A stretch of DNA of 64,000 nt from Panorpa germanica (GCA_963678705.1 OY783206.1:20161807-20225806); one strand, 5' to 3'; counted from the first letter of the stretch, positions 31,646-46,162 are shown. Translations and numbers: made by a program. The notes: generated by a model from the letters alone, not told the origin.

Positions 31646-33116
31646 CCACAGCACTCCGGCCAAAATTCTCACGTGGTCTCACATTCTGGAGGACAATATA
31701 TGGGCCCCCAGGCGTCCCTGTCGTACACAGTACATCCTCAGGTACAAAACAAATTAAGGGAGTTCACCAGCTGATAAAATTTGTTAATATAAGTGTCCTT
31801 AATTTAATTACAAAATTTCAAATGTTTTGACCAGCTGTGAAGCGAGATATTCATAATTAAGGAGGTACCGTCAATGCAAAAAGTTTATCTCTCGGTAATA
31901 CGAAATGCAAAATACGAAGTACATGAGGGATGAGCAAATATTGGGGCTGTACTTTTAAAAATGAATTTTTCAACTCCCTATTAAACTGCTTTTTGCTTGT
32001 TGAAATGATTTTTTTGTACACATAATAGTTTAATAAATTAAAAATTACCTATAATTATTATCAAATTTATATTAATTCAATTTAAATTCAAATTAAATAT
32101 TTTGAAAAAGGAATAATAAATTTTGCAACGCTGCAAATTTACGTGTGTTGACGCATGCGTGATTTGGTTCTTTCACCAATAAATTGTTATATTTTATATA
32201 ATATTTATCCCGATAATATATTCCGATTTTATATAATATTTTGAATTTCCCGCTCAAATTGGCATTGGCAACGTTGCCGGCTTATAACCCACACTTACTG
32301 TTTCTTAAAGGTTTTATTTAAATATTTTCGTATATAGGTATCCTTTTATTAATTTTCTTTTTGCAATAGTTACAGAAAAGATTATTTTATATACACCTAG
32401 TTTTTGAAAGCCGTGTCACCATTTTTTTATAGTTAAAAGTTATATTATGTGGTGGAATGGAGCTAAAAATTATGATTGGTTGGATGATGGAAAATGACTA
32501 TTTTTAATCATGTATAAAAAGAAAACTATGAACCGTAGGTCTCTAAAATTTTGATACAGCATGTATTTTAACTATTTGTATCGGCCCTCCAAATTTCACG
32601 ACGTTTTCATCATTTACGTTTACGTCCTGTACCTCCTTAAAGTGCACATAGGAAAGTTTTGAATGTTTTGATCAGTTAGTAAAGGTGATATAAAGTTGAT
32701 ATTTCTTTAAAATAGCATACGCGTTATGTGAATAGCTTTATATTTACTTTTACAGTAAAATATTGGTGTTACTGTTTTAGATGTTGGTGTCACCAGCTTC
32801 CGGCGGGCCTAACAGTTACAGTTCTGGTTACTACGACCCCCAATGCGCCCCCTGCCAAGGACCCATGCCGCTGCAACATTGCACCACTGCTGTTTTTCCT
32901 AGTATGAGCGTTAACGTGAGCATGAACATGACGATGCATGGCTACCCGGATTCAAATGGACAATCGTGTTCTCAGGTAAGCCTAGGAGATGCCTGACTGT
33001 CTTCAGATAGACTTATACACTCGGATATGTTGGGTTCTTATAAACGCATCTCAAGTTTTTATTATTCGGTAGTAGTTGACTGTGAATTTAGTAAAGATGT
33101 CATTTGGTGACAAGAA

Positions 33117-33834
33117 GGCGTGTCGTGTAGCACACCGCAAGCGTATTTAGGTGAATTTTGCCCGGACGTATACGCGCTACTACGCTTTACCTATCCGAAC
33201 CTTGTAAATGTAATAAACCTCGCACTCTGCAAGCGGCAAAGCCGTCCGAATATGGGCGTTACGTAGCTCTCACACTACAGGCGTATATCAGTGAATTTTA
33301 ACCAAACGAATACATGCTGGAACCAGGGTCGGATTTGGAGGTGTGGAGGCTCTGGAGTAACGATGGAGTGGAGGCCCCTAATTATTTTCCGAATAAAAGA
33401 AACCATTTTTTCCGTCAAGTTTTTTAAAAATTGATTGCTTTTATCTCTATATGGGGGACCCTCTCTTGTGGAGGCCCCGGGGCAGTAGCCCCGACTGCCG
33501 TTCCTCAAATCCCGGCCTGGCTTCAACACTATACCTATCCGAACCTTGTAAATACAATCAGCTGCTTCAGACTGGAAGGGAATGCAATAGTCTCTTTCAT
33601 AACAGTAGGGTATCGATAAAAATTAAAGTAAAAGTTTGTTCTCATGATAAATTATGTTAGTACAAACCAACTCCAATACACCCTACAGTACACAAGTTTG
33701 ACTTGGCGTACTGTCGTATCGGTACGTGGTATGTATATATTGTGACACAACACATGCAAAGAACACAGGAGTCAGCTTGCTCTGAGCGTCCGAATACGCC
33801 GTCACTTAAATACGCTTGCTGTGTGCGACAGGTC
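33117..33834 (+). mobile_element. Harbinger-like MITE with nested hAT MITE, unit 2 copy
   Basis: Duplicate of 21548-22265, with the nested hAT at 33324-33519. Confidence 0.75.
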
Positions 33835-35128
33835 TTAGAAACAAAGACTACAACAACTAGCATCTAAGAAGAGAGCGTTGCGATGACCTTGTGGGTAATC
33901 TTAAGAAAATTAATTCTTCTATTGTTGAAAAACGCGCTAAAGGTAAAATAAAATCTGTAATTTCACTGATTTAATAATAACAATAAGTTTTACATTCAAA
34001 GAAAATATTATTATGTTATTTTTTTACATAGCGTAAATATACAAATTAGTTCTTTTATTTCTATATAAAAATTATTTTAACTAAAATATAAAGCTAGCGA
34101 CATTTGCTTGTTACCAGAGGTTGGCCACGAACGGTACTGCGAGCATGTTTGTTTCGCAGCCAAGCCCAACACATTTGCGGGTGTATAGGACCTTTGTACC
34201 TTTGGTAAATACGTTCTCTGTTCATTTCAGATGCAATGGGGCGCTCAGTCATCCCCCCCTTCCGTAAATGTTCTCTACCCCCCTTTATTGAGCCCCAGTC
34301 CTTATGGTGGAGGCGCCACATATTCCTTTACTGCAGATTTTCGTCCCCCAAATACAAATTTAGACCCCACAAAATCTGCCCAACAAACCCAAAGACATTA
34401 TTTAAATAACAACGCTTTTCAAAATCAACAATTGTCGAAAACCCAAGCCTATTCTCCCTGCATCGTTAAACAAGCAAGGGTTGATAAACTGAACATGATG
34501 GGCGTGTCCGAAGAAGAGGAGGGGGGTGAAGAGGCGGAGTCAAGACCTAACTTGTGTCGGTTATGTGGGAAAACTTACGCAAGGCCAAGTACATTGAAAA
34601 CCCACCTTAGGACACATTCAGGAGAAAGACCGTACAGGTACAGAAAAACCAAATATTTAAATATAAAAAGAAACACTCCTAAGCGCTATTCTCAGCTACT
34701 GTTTTGATTTAGTGTTGAATATTTTACACTAATAGTTAAGAATAAACTGGCTTACATTCTATCAATGCATCAATTTATTAATTTTAACATGATTTTACAT
34801 AATTACAATTGATAGTGCAAGAAGTATTGCATACACTTCAGGCGCTAAATTTAGCTACTTTGACTAAGTCTCTCATATTATTTGCTTTAATTAGTTGCAA
34901 TTAGCAGAGTGGCTAAGAAGACGGTAGAGCTAAACGTATGGAGTTGAAATCTAAAGCTTCCATATATTTTTTTAATTAATTTTATTTTAATATTTTTGCC
35001 ATTTGGCACTACGTTCTTCTGCCTGAACTCATTTAATTGCATATCATTGTGCTTAATTCATTTTTGATCTTTTTTAAATCTAAACATTCTCACTCCTTCC
35101 AAAAGAAAAAAAATATCCTTATAAAAAT

Positions 35129-35909
35129 AAAAACAAAACTGCTACTGCTACTGCTTCACTCCTCCTGCTACTCTTCCTCTTGTTTCTACTCTGCTATTCC
35201 TTCTCTTTCCTCGTTCCTTTTCTCTATCTCCGCCATCCACCTCTTCCTTTCACTGCATCCCTTTAATAACTGCCCAATATTCTTTTTGCTTAATACCTTT
35301 TTCTCTCATGAAAACTTAATGTGCTCCAATGTTTCTATCTCCGTTCCGCACGCCCTGCACATCCTTTTTGCCTAGTATCTGTTTCCTTTCTCCTCATTTC
35401 CCAATCTGAATCTGGCAATCCTTCTCATGTTTTTTGTGTCGTTTTCTCTTAAGTATTCTGGTATCTCTCTCTCCCAAATCCTTTTATATCTTTTGTTGTA
35501 ATTGCTCTTCTCAATATTTTCCATTCTTCCTCTTGTTGTATCTCCATTCTCTTCTTCTTAGCTCCTCTTCCACACTTGTGCCTTCTTCTCTTCTTCTCTC
35601 TACCTCCTCTGTCGCCATTCCATTCCATAGTAATACTACTTTCTCTTCTTCGGGCTTCCTCCCCTACCCTCCTTTATACTCTCCTCTCAAATTTTCCTTT
35701 CGCCTTCAGCGCTACTCATTTTCTCCTCATACTTGACTGCTCTTCTTCCTGCTTCTATTCTTTATCTTGTCCCTTTTTAATTCTTCGATTATCATGTATC
35801 CCGGCGTGCACTTGTCCAGCCCTAGTATCCATTTAATGTATTTCTCCTTGGTTCTTTCCAATTTCTCTTGCTCCTTCCACCCTCATATCTCTTTTCCCTA
35901 CATCATCAT
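35129..35909 (-). pseudogene. LINE ORF2 C-terminal remnant, unit 2 copy
   Basis: Duplicate of 23560-24340, with the same in-frame TAG. Confidence 0.65.
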
Positions 35910-36752
35910 GCCCGTATTTATCATATGTACTTAGAAATTTTCCCGCTAGACACTCTACTTAACGTAGGTCTTTACTCAATGCATTTAATACAGGATTTTC
36001 GGGAAACTTTGCTTAATTATTCTTTGATTGAATACTAATCATATGTGCCTAATTATTTTAAAATTGACCACGCCGTTTTTATAAAAAACGAAATCAAAAT
36101 TTAGTAATTTTAACATGGGTTCTTATGGAGAATACAATTCTTTATGAGAATTTTTTGTTTAAATTCCAAACGTAATGCAGGAACTTCATGAAAATTTGAT
36201 TTGTTATAAAAACCGAAGTCACAGATCTCATAAAGAAAAATGAAAATGATTGACCACATCGTTATCGGGAGAATGTTATTTAAAATGTGAATTCTTCAAT
36301 TAGCTCGAGAGGTGAATCGAACAGCAGTAGTGATGTGGCAACAGCGCTTTCATATTGCTACGAAATGAGCGCGGTATTTGGTTATGTCGATTAACTGTCA
36401 GCGTAGTTGTCACAATCATTTCTGTACTGCTAAGGAAGTGTGTGTACAAATACGTGTCGATGCTATTTGGCAACAGAAGCTGTGAATTAGGACTTTACAA
36501 TTAATTATTATAACCTTTATTTATTTTGTACAGGTGTCCAGACTGTAATAAAAGTTTTTCGCAGGCTGCCAACTTAACAGCACATGTTAGAACGCATACA
36601 GGTCAAAAACCATTTAGGTGTCCAATTTGTGACAGAAGATTTTCACAATCGTCTAGTGTTACGACGCATATGAGAACACATTCAGGAGAAAGGCCATACA
36701 GGTTATAAAAATAATATAATTTGTTAAAGTAGCAAACACTACAACCATTTAA

Positions 36753-36911
<159 letters not shown>

Positions 36912-39756
36912 TAACTTAAATTGAACGCAGTTTAAACATATTACAACATTAATTAAATACATAAAGGTTTGTTTCTTTACTAATACATTTATATTTTAGA
37001 TTTTCACAATCCGGAAATTTAAACAGGCACATGCGAGTCCACGGAAATAATGCCGCTATCTTATCATGACATCCGGCGGCGCTACAGTCTAACTGACACA
37101 GTCTGACGTCATATTACCAACCATTTTGGCAAAAATCGAACCGAGGTATTGAATATTTTAATAAATAATTAAAATATTGTACTATAACTAACCCTATAAA
37201 CGATTTTGTTAAGAAAACGTTACGATTCTTTTACGATATGTTTAAGATTCTTTATAGAATATGTGAAGACATTCGAGTATGAAAGTGTTTGCAGATTGGA
37301 TAGAAAAAAGAAATATATAGTTCAAATAACGAGAGTTCGACTTAAAGGGGTTATAAGGGCTATCGTTTCTATATACATTATGCAAAAATAATGAGACAGT
37401 GCTTTTTCATTGTATCGTAGATTTATACGGCGAAATTTTTTTAACTCTCGTAATTTGAACTATAAATATTTCCAATCTTAAATCTCTATCTTAAAGAATC
37501 TATATAGATATTCAGACAAACTTTTTGTAGGGTTTAGATAAAACCCAGTAAACACACTTACGTAAATATTATATAACTGGTGTATATTAAGCTTAGAAGT
37601 AATATGTACGTTAAATGTTATATTATTTTTACTACTCCATTGAAAATTAGTTGTAATGTTACCTTAATGATACGTAAAATAATGGATCTTAACCAAATGT
37701 AATATATACGTCACATTGACGTTAATTTCGTTATATAAATAAGTATATAATATTACTTGTGTGTTTACTGGGTTCTGGTTCGACTTTTGCTGAAATAATT
37801 GTTTGCTATATTGCCAAAGGTATTAACAAAATAATAATTGGTCAGTGAATCGCGCCTTTATTTCTAAGAATTGATAAAGTTGGCTACCAGGACCTCAAAT
37901 GTCCAATTATTTTTTAATAAGTCAAACAATTAAAATGGCATCACCTCTGAAAATTTGCCGTCTCTGTGTGAAACGTCATTTACTACCAAAAGGTGGGTCG
38001 TGTATCCCATGAACTTTTGATATTATCAACGTTGCAAACAAGGATAAATAAAATCGATTACTTATTAGTCCATAGACTTTAATACTTATTATGGCTATAA
38101 ATTAAGCAGTAAAACAGAAATTTTAATTTTAAATAGCTATATCTTCGTTAACTTTTGGATAATTATAAAAGTAAAAAAAACTTTATATAGTCCAAATCAC
38201 GAGAGTTCGGCGGCGACTTATACTTAAAAGAGGTTATAAGAGCGGTATAAATCTATAATACGATAATGAATTTTATCTTATTCGTTTCTATATACATTAT
38301 AGAAAAATAAGTGAGTCAGTGCTTTTTAGTTATATCGGCAGTTTACACCCCACAACTTGTTTTAAGTATGAGTCGCCGAACTCTCGTAATTTGAACTATA
38401 CATAGATTAACTTATATTTCAATAAAAATATAAAAGATCTGACTAAAGAAAAAGTTCACAATCTAATTATTATTTTTGTAATGAACAATCTTTCTACTAC
38501 CGTGCAATATGTAAGCAAGATTGGTATATGCTAAGACCGCACTTTTATTTTAGTACAAACGGCGTTAAATTATAAGAAAATATTTTTTTTTATTGTGTAC
38601 AAATTATTATTAAAGTACGAAGTAATGGATCAATGGGAAATGGTAAATAATCGCGACAATTCAGTTAAACTACAGTTATGAGTATAACCTAGCTTTGTCA
38701 AAGACCGATTATGTTATGGTAACTAACAAGAAATGTAAAGCCTCATCCCCACTCACTGTTTTAATATTTAATTTACGTTTATATTTAATATTTCAATCTA
38801 GATTTCAATATTCATGTTTTAATTTGAGGTTAGTTAATTCAGTTGGTGCGCATGCGTCGTTAGTAATATAAATTTTGAAAGTTCGAAGTAGGACAAAATT
38901 GAACGAGGAATAATTAAAATTGCTGTTTTTAATAACAATTAGTAATAGAATTTAGTAATAGATAACATTGGAACTTCTTTTAAAAATAAATCCTGCTGCA
39001 TTTTGACAGATTGTCACATTTTGGAGGTTATAATATAATACAGTTTTTTTAATTTAGAAACATTGGACCTTGTAAGGTTTAAAAAAAACAAAGTGAGTGG
39101 GAATGATACTTTACCGTGGTATCCCTACAAACAATTTTGATCGAAATCCAATTAGATGCGTATCACTCTGAATGGTGATTGGACTCGTATTAGACATTAG
39201 TGAGACATTACATGAAGCTTTGGACAGAATGTCTGCACCGGCCGGAACGCTCCGTACCCCTCTGACGGCTGTCCTAATACTTTCCAAACGAGGTTTGCCG
39301 AGGTGCAAGTCGTGCAACTACCCAGTACTACCCAGTATTACCACATACGTTCTCCCGAACGCTGTTTGACTACTGCTTAACCGCTCTCTGATACGAGATT
39401 GCTAAGACACGACAAATTGTTTGTAGGGATTTCGCTTGATTAAGCTACAGTTATGTAAAAATATTTATAATAATTGACAGTTAACTGAATATTGAACAAT
39501 AGGCCCATAATTGCGATCTGTTGATCTGTTTTGACGATATGTAAAATAATAAAACTATTTAAGTCAAATGATAATGATTCTAATCTAGTCTAGTCACTAA
39601 ATGGTCTAGTCATTTTAGTCTATAAATAATTAAGTAGCTTATTTATCGAAATACACTTAAAAACTATTCAAGTAAACTAATATTAATTATAAAACAATTA
39701 AGAAACCGTCAGTTCAAGCGTTACCAATTAAAAATGCACAATTATACACCGTCTTA

Positions 39757-40183
39757 GGCCTGTCGTACACTGCAAGCGACAAAGCCGTCCGAATACTGGT
39801 GTTACGTAGCTCTCACACTGCAGGCATATATCAGCGAATTTTAACCAAGCAAATACATGCTACAACGCCAAACCTATCCCGACCTTGTAAATGCAATCGG
39901 CCGTCTAATATTTAAAGGAACAGTGGTGTATCAATAAAAATTAAAGTTAAAGTTTGCTCTCATGATAAATTATATTAGTGCTAAACAACTCCAATACACC
40001 CTACAGTACACAAATTTGACTTGGCGTACTGTCGTATCGGTACGAGGTATGTATGTATTCTGACGCAACACATGCAAAGAACACAGGAGTCGGTTTGCTC
40101 TGAGAGTTGTACTGATCAACCAAGCCGCCGATTTACGTCTGAATTCGCCGTCGCTTAAATACGCTTGCAGTGTGCTACAGGCC
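39757..40183 (+). mobile_element. Harbinger-like MITE, unit 2 copy
   Basis: Duplicate of 28188-28614, TTA-flanked. Confidence 0.8.
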
Positions 40184-40999
40184 TTAGACTTTAGGACGTA
40201 CAGGACAGAGCGCCAACGCAAAAAGTTTATCTTTTGGTAATAAGAAATACAAAATATAGGTGGGAGGAAATTTATCGAGACTGTACATATATAATATAAT
40301 GCATATAATGGTTTGATAATTAAAAAATTGCCTATAATTAATGCCAAATTCATATTAATTCAATTCAAATTAAATATTTTTTGAAAGTTATAATAAATTT
40401 GACAACGTTGTGAAAAAATACTTTTCTTGGAGTATGATTTCCTTTCAGTTTGAATTTCCTTCTTGATCTGCTGTTTGCAATGTTACCATCATAGAACACA
40501 CATTTACTGTAGCTGCCTGCATTTATTTCATTATTTTCGTAAACAGGTATCCTTGTGATAATTTTCTTTTTTTTTTTTTCAAAAAACTATTTTTATACAC
40601 ACGAGGTTTTTGAAAACCGTGTCACCTTTTTCTCATAGTTAAAAGTTATGATTTTTAACCATTTAAAAAAAAACTATGAACCCCAGGTCACTAAAATTTT
40701 GAGACAAGATGTGTTTTAACTATTTTTACGTAAAATATTAAATAAAAAAATTCGTCATAATTGACACAAGTACAGCATTTTTAATTGGTAACATTTCGAA
40801 TGACGATATGACACTTGAAAATTTGTATGTAAACAAAAGTGAACCTGTTACTTCAATGACATGGATAATATCTAATATAATAAAGTAAATATTCTTTAAA
40901 TTTGTTTTATTTATATTATATTTTGAATAATTATTTACATTTAAAGTATAATGAAACTAATGAAATAGATATAAGAACCACTAGCGCCATCTCTTAGGC

Positions 41000-41832
41000 C
41001 AGCGGTTCTCAAAGTGTGGGGCACGACCCCTAAGGGGGGCGAAATGAAGACTAAGGGGGGGCCCAATGCTTGGTTGAAAAATTAATTAAATTTACTTACA
41101 AAATAATAAAGCAAACTTTTTATTTTTTAAATTACAACAAGTGTATAATTTTTAGTCAACGACGTAAGAGTGCCTAACATTTTATTTTTTTAAGTTTATC
41201 AGAAAATACTGAAAAAAGATGCAAACCTTTTGCAATGGACTGAAAAGGTGAGAAGCTTTGTAATGAAGCTAAGTTTATACGAAGGCGGTCTGAAAAGTGA
41301 CAATTTGGACTATTTCATAATCTTAAAATTTTGGTTGAAGAAATGGATCTCAAAACTATTCCAACCAATGCAAAGAAATGCTTTCTTAAACACTTAGAAA
41401 TCCTCAAATCTCGTTTTGAAAAATATTTTAATGAGAACTTGGATGGTTTGGCAAAGATTCAAAACCCATTCAAACCATCAGTCGATGAGTGCTCCCTCAA
41501 CATAAAGGAAAAAGAAAATCTCATTGACCTCCATGGTGACACTGGGCTTAAAATGAAGTTTAAAAAATCTTCTCTCACATCCTTCTGGATTGGTGTACAA
41601 ATAACAATTATGTACTATAGTAGCTAAAATAATTAAATAAACAGTAATTCTTTTTATAGAATTTGTTGTTTGATTACGATTAAACCTAATGCCCCATTAG
41701 AGTATGCATAGAATGTGCAAAACTTAACTAAATAAAAATTGACTGTAAAATATCAAATGCGACTTCCTTATAATATATAATACGCTTACATGTAGGGGGG
41801 GCTCGAAGTAAAACGAAGTTTGAGAACCGGTG
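41000..41832. mobile_element. hAT element relic, unit 2 copy
   Basis: Duplicate of 29431-30263; the transposase piece is at 41331-41627. Confidence 0.85.
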
Positions 41833-42428
41833 TCTTAGACAATACAGAGTTATTAATGACTATATTACATTTAAAAGTAATTAAGATGAAACGATACTTG
41901 GTCATTTTTGACTCGCGAAGTATAGATGGCGATACTACACAGCAGGTTAAATTTTATAAAAAAAACCATGTTTTTTATGTTTAAATCGTTTTATGTAAGT
42001 AACTATAAACGCGAAAATCTAAAGCTGCAAGTAGTTAGATGAATAACGTATCTACATTTTAAGCTTTCTTCCACTGACTTTTAATGAGTTGGAACCGGAA
42101 AAATAAGTTTTGCTATATTTTCTAGTTAAATTCCAATTTTTATATTTTTATACTCTATATATTTTTAAGTCTTAAGCGTAAGTTTGAGAACCATAATAAA
42201 GGTTATAAAATTTATAACAAACCCAATTTAACTAGAAAATATAGCAATATTAATTTTCAAAAGTTATTTTTGCGGTTCCAACTCATTAAAAGCATCTCAT
42301 TCTCGCGCAACAACCCAAGTACAAAAATTCATTACTATATATCTATTTGAATATCGCGCCTCGCTCTTTAGAAATCCCACTAGAATCAAAAGAACAAGTG
42401 CCTCGCAAAGATCTGCTAAGGCCGCCCC

Positions 42429-42659
42429 TGCCTAGCTGCTTTGTCTTTGTAAATATGTGCTTCTTCCAAGTAAGCCTCGTGTCTAAGTGTATTCCCAGGT
42501 ACCTCACATGGTCAGCCTGCGGTATATTGACATTGTTTAATGTGATACTTGGGCAGTTTGCTTGTCAAGTTGTGAAGGTGACATGTATTGATTTTGCTCT
42601 TAAGTAGTAAACAAATTAGTGACAAACCATTCAATTCGCTGCTGGATGTCGAGTTATCT
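42429..42659 (-). pseudogene. Jockey-type LINE fragment, unit 2 copy
   Basis: Duplicate of 30860-31090. Confidence 0.75.
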
Positions 42660-42900
42660 GATGATCTCTGCTCCCTGGAAGATTATTAAAAACAAATAGT
42701 TTTTAATTATTAAAAACAAATAGAAAAATATTCAATGTCCAACAAAGATTTAACGCCGTGAAGTGATTTTGATTACAGATTTTTTAATCTTACAATAAAC
42801 AGGTTTTCCAAAAATCTATCTAATAGCTCTCCCACTCCTTGACCAACGTGTTTTAATCATCTGCGCCTTGATTAATCCAGCACTGTCTTGCTAAAATATG

Positions 42901-43232
42901 TTACCTTTATAAATCCATCCTGGCTGCACGTCACAAACATTTTCCCATCTGCAGAAAAAGTATTGTATAAAAGTTACTGCACCCGCGGAAAATGATATTT
43001 GAATCTCTTGTACTTTTGCATCCAAGATTCTGCGCCTGGAATTGAAAGACTCGTTCCTAAAACATTCAACTTAAGGATATCTGCGGGTGTTTTCAAAGTG
43101 TAACCCTATATACACGTACCTGGAGCTAAGTCCTTATTTTCTGAAACTCCAAACTCTTCCCTAGAACGATTTCTCCACAAGGGTTCATGCTTACAGATTA
43201 GTTCCCATTCGTAACACGTGTGACTGGGTGCA
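42901..43232 (-). pseudogene. F-box/WD40 gene fragment, unit 2 copy with original flank
   Basis: Duplicate of 31332-31645. Here the - strand reading extends past the junction as HTCYEWELICKHEPLW, improving the match to an F-box end (C..W..I...E.LW) before running into the AT microsatellite. This is therefore probably the ancestral context. Confidence 0.4.

Positions 43233-43261
<29 letters not shown>
43233..43261. repeat. (AT)n microsatellite
   Basis: About 14 AT dinucleotides, 18 bp to the right of the tandem duplication's end. Confidence 0.95.
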
Positions 43262-43263
<2 letters not shown>

Positions 43264-43318
43264 ATTTTACCTATTATATTGTTATAACTAGTTTATAAAC
43301 TATCAAATAACATTTTTT

Positions 43319-44140
43319 CTAGTTAATTTTTAATAATGGTAATATTTTTGAAGTCAGAGTATTAACCATTGCGGCAGGTTGAAACGCCTTCACGTTGACA
43401 TGGTGTTGGAGACGCTGCTCGTTTCTTGCTATTTTCGTAATTTCTTCAGCTACTGTAGTTACTTTGAGATCCCTATGTATATCGCTATTGCGGACATACC
43501 ATGGTGCATTCACTATGTTCCTCAGAACTTTATTTCGGAAAGTCTGAATGCATATGATGTTGCATTTCTTAGTACAGCCTCATAGCTGAATTCCATATGT
43601 CCAAACTGGTTTTAATATTTACTTATACAGCATTAGATTGTTATGTATGGATAAAGTGGATTTGCATCCCATTAGCCAGTACATTTTCTTATATCTTATT
43701 CCCAGTTCATCTTTCTTTTTCTTTACGTGAGCCTTCCAACGAAGTTTGGCATCTAAAGTCATTCCTAGATACTTTGCTGTATTCGCATACGGAATAGCTT
43801 GGTCATTTATTAGTACCGGAATGTAATTAGTCCTTTTGTTGGTGAAATTAACATGCACCGATTTCGTTTCGTTTAACGCAATCCTCCATTTCCTTGACCA
43901 TGCACTTACGTTGTTCATGGCTTATTGTGACTTTTTGGTTTCTTCTGGCATATTATTAGCTATCACCATTGTAACCGTATCATCTGCAAACGTTACTGTT
44001 ATAGTATCACTGTTTGTTGTAACGTCACTGGTGTATAGTGTATACACGATAGGGCCTAGTACACTTGCTTGTGGAACTCCAGCGTTTATATTTTCAATTC
44101 TTGAGAATTGATCTTCTACTTTGACTCCGAACAGCATCTC
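43319..44140 (-). pseudogene. Jockey-clade LINE, 5'-truncated 3' part
   Basis: Three open pieces on the - strand follow the order of a jockey-type reverse transcriptase. 44137-43922 has GVPQASVLGPIVYTLYTSD and the catalytic FADDT. 43918-43619 has WRIALNETKSVHVNFTNKRT, AKYLGMTLDAKLRWKAHVK and IRYKKMYWLMG. 43513-43319 has NAPWYVRNSDIHRDLKV and ITKIARNEQRLQHHVN, the usual C-terminal segment. Small frame breaks separate the pieces, and the coding sequence before the GVPQ block is missing, so it is a 5'-truncated dead copy. GVPQA replaces the usual GVPQG. The two LINE fragments here and at 30860-31090 share orientation but are different elements. Confidence 0.85.
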
Positions 44141-44957
44141 TTTTATGATTATTATTCATTGCCAATAGGGGTTTTGAATAATATTTTCCCTGAACAAAAT
44201 ACAAACAATATTAAGAAACATGAAGTCCACACACAAAATATTAAGCTCTGTGAATTTAGGGCCAGGCGAGACAGCCTTTGTATTTGAACTTGATGCAATT
44301 AAGATTGCATACAGCAAAACTGTCAGGCGCTTTCCAGTAAACATTTGGTGAAGTGTCCTATTTTGTGACGTTTCTATCACTATTTCACTTCAATTATAGT
44401 TCGCAACAACTTTATCTTCATTTGTATTCCGACAGGTGGAGTGGTTCTGTCAACTGTAGCCGATAAAACAGACATTTCATATGAAGAATTGTGAGAAACT
44501 TAACTATAAATGAACTCTTTCATGACAAAAAAATCATACGCATCTCCAATATGATGTCAAAGTGACTCCAAAATGCTCCAAAATGTTTACTGGGTTATGT
44601 AGTGTCTATATTAGGATAGGACTAAAACTACTTTTTTAATTGACTTTTGAATAATTAAGGAAATCTCCGCTAATTACCTGAAATCTGAATCAAGTCTAGA
44701 CCTGCCAACCGATCACTCACTAGTCGTAGTCACATACTCCACCCAAGTGAAGAAACAAGAACCGCTACTCACAATAAGCAATAAGCATCCCAGTAAACAT
44801 TTTGGAGTAAATTCTACTTAATTTCTATTACATATCATGAATTTTTTGTCTGGAACGTGTTCGTTTTCTATTCAGTCGTTCATAGGAAAGGCCCTTTTTA
44901 TGAGCTACAGACATTGCAACGACGGTTCACTGCTGAATTAAAAGCGGAGTAGATTTA
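44141..44957. other. Gene-free stretch with MITE ends
   Basis: Holds inverted end fragments of the CCCAGTAAACA MITE (about 44525-44605 and 44787-44820). AGACCTGCCAACCGATC at about 44698 is inverted at about 45172 (GATCGGCAGGTCTG), possibly termini of another foldback element. No gene recognised. Confidence 0.45.
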
Positions 44958-45478
44958 TGATTTATGACCGGAGTTATAAACTTGAAACTAGCAGGGGTAT
45001 AAAACTTAATTGAATTTTACATTTTAGAGTCTGCAAAATATAAATATTTAAATGAAGAAATAAATAGATGTAATCTTTAGTATGGATCGTGATTTTTTTA
45101 ATGAATAATATTCATCTTCAACAATACTCGTTATATTAGTTTTTTACATTGTTTTGGTGATTCAAAAATCCACGATCGGCAGGTCTGCGTTAGGTTTAAA
45201 ACCTCTGTCTTAGCATCGTATAAGTCATAAACTTTACACTAGCAAGGATGGCAGGGGTATAAAACTTAATGGAATTTTACTTTTTAAAGTCTGCAAAATA
45301 TAAATATTTAAATGAAGAAATAAATAGATGTAATCTTTAGTACGGATCGTGATTTTTTTAATGAATATTATTCATCTTCAACAATACTCGTTATATTAGT
45401 TTTTTACATTATTTTGGTGATTCAAAAATCCACGATCGGCAGGTCTGCGTTAGGTTTAAAACCTCTGTCTTACCATCG
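44958..45478. repeat. Direct repeat, two copies of about 260 bp
   Basis: GCAGGGGTATAAAACTTAAT at 44991 and 45251, and AACCTCTGTCTTA at 45200 and 45460, are each exactly 260 bp apart. The intervening sequence matches with few differences, including GATGTAATCTTTAGTA.GGATCGTG and CCACGATCGGCAGGTCTGCG. Confidence 0.9.
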
Positions 45479-46114
45479 CTAGGTACTATCTTCGTTTATA
45501 TACATTCTATTCGGGGATTGAGGGAGATAGCCAAGTAACCAATATATTAAATTCTTTTTGGATTACTTAATAAGTTGCAATATTCAACGAAATCTTAACA
45601 ATTAATAGTAATTCTTATTTTTTATTAATAAAGGGATCCAATGTTATAAAACATATTATTCCCTCTTCCCTTCTACTTATTACTATCTCTTTTATACAAC
45701 AGACACAAAAGAGATGCATTGAAGTGCTAGTCAAACGTCAGTTACTATTTATTTGAATTGATATTATGATTGTGATAAAAGTCCATCTACAGACTTTTTA
45801 CTAATGTCGTGGCAACAAAAGATGGTTAAAAATTAAGTAGCAACATGAATTGAAAAAAATATAAGCATATATTTCAATCAAAAATTAAAACCATTCCTAA
45901 AAAATGAGTTCACAAGCCATTTGACACAACAATTACAACTTAAAAAGCTACGTGTATACAAAAAAAAGAAAATTGATTGAAAATATTTAATTAGGTTAAT
46001 CTCAATTATTATATATTTTTCATTCCTATATATAAATTGTTAAAATATAAATTTCTTCGCATAATTATAAAAAAAAAGTTGAAACTATCAAAATAAGATA
46101 TATGACTTCTTAGG
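45479..46114. other. Gene-free stretch between LINE region and MAEA
   Basis: AT-rich. About 45590-45900 shares blocks with the repeat at 6030-6170 and 6400-6500 (AATAAAGGGAT.CAA, TGAGTTCACAAG). No gene. Confidence 0.4.
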
Positions 46115-46120
46115 TTTATT
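46115..46120 (-). promoter_or_regulatory. Putative MAEA polyadenylation signal
   Basis: AATAAA on the - strand, about 43 bp after the MAEA stop codon. Confidence 0.65.
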
Positions 46121-46162
46121 CGCTGTAGCTGCACACAGAAGATCGTAACGTATTCTTGTGTA

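Noticed and set aside
43597-44111. + strand frames of 66-91 codons
   Set aside because: Antisense of the jockey-clade reverse transcriptase pieces on the - strand.
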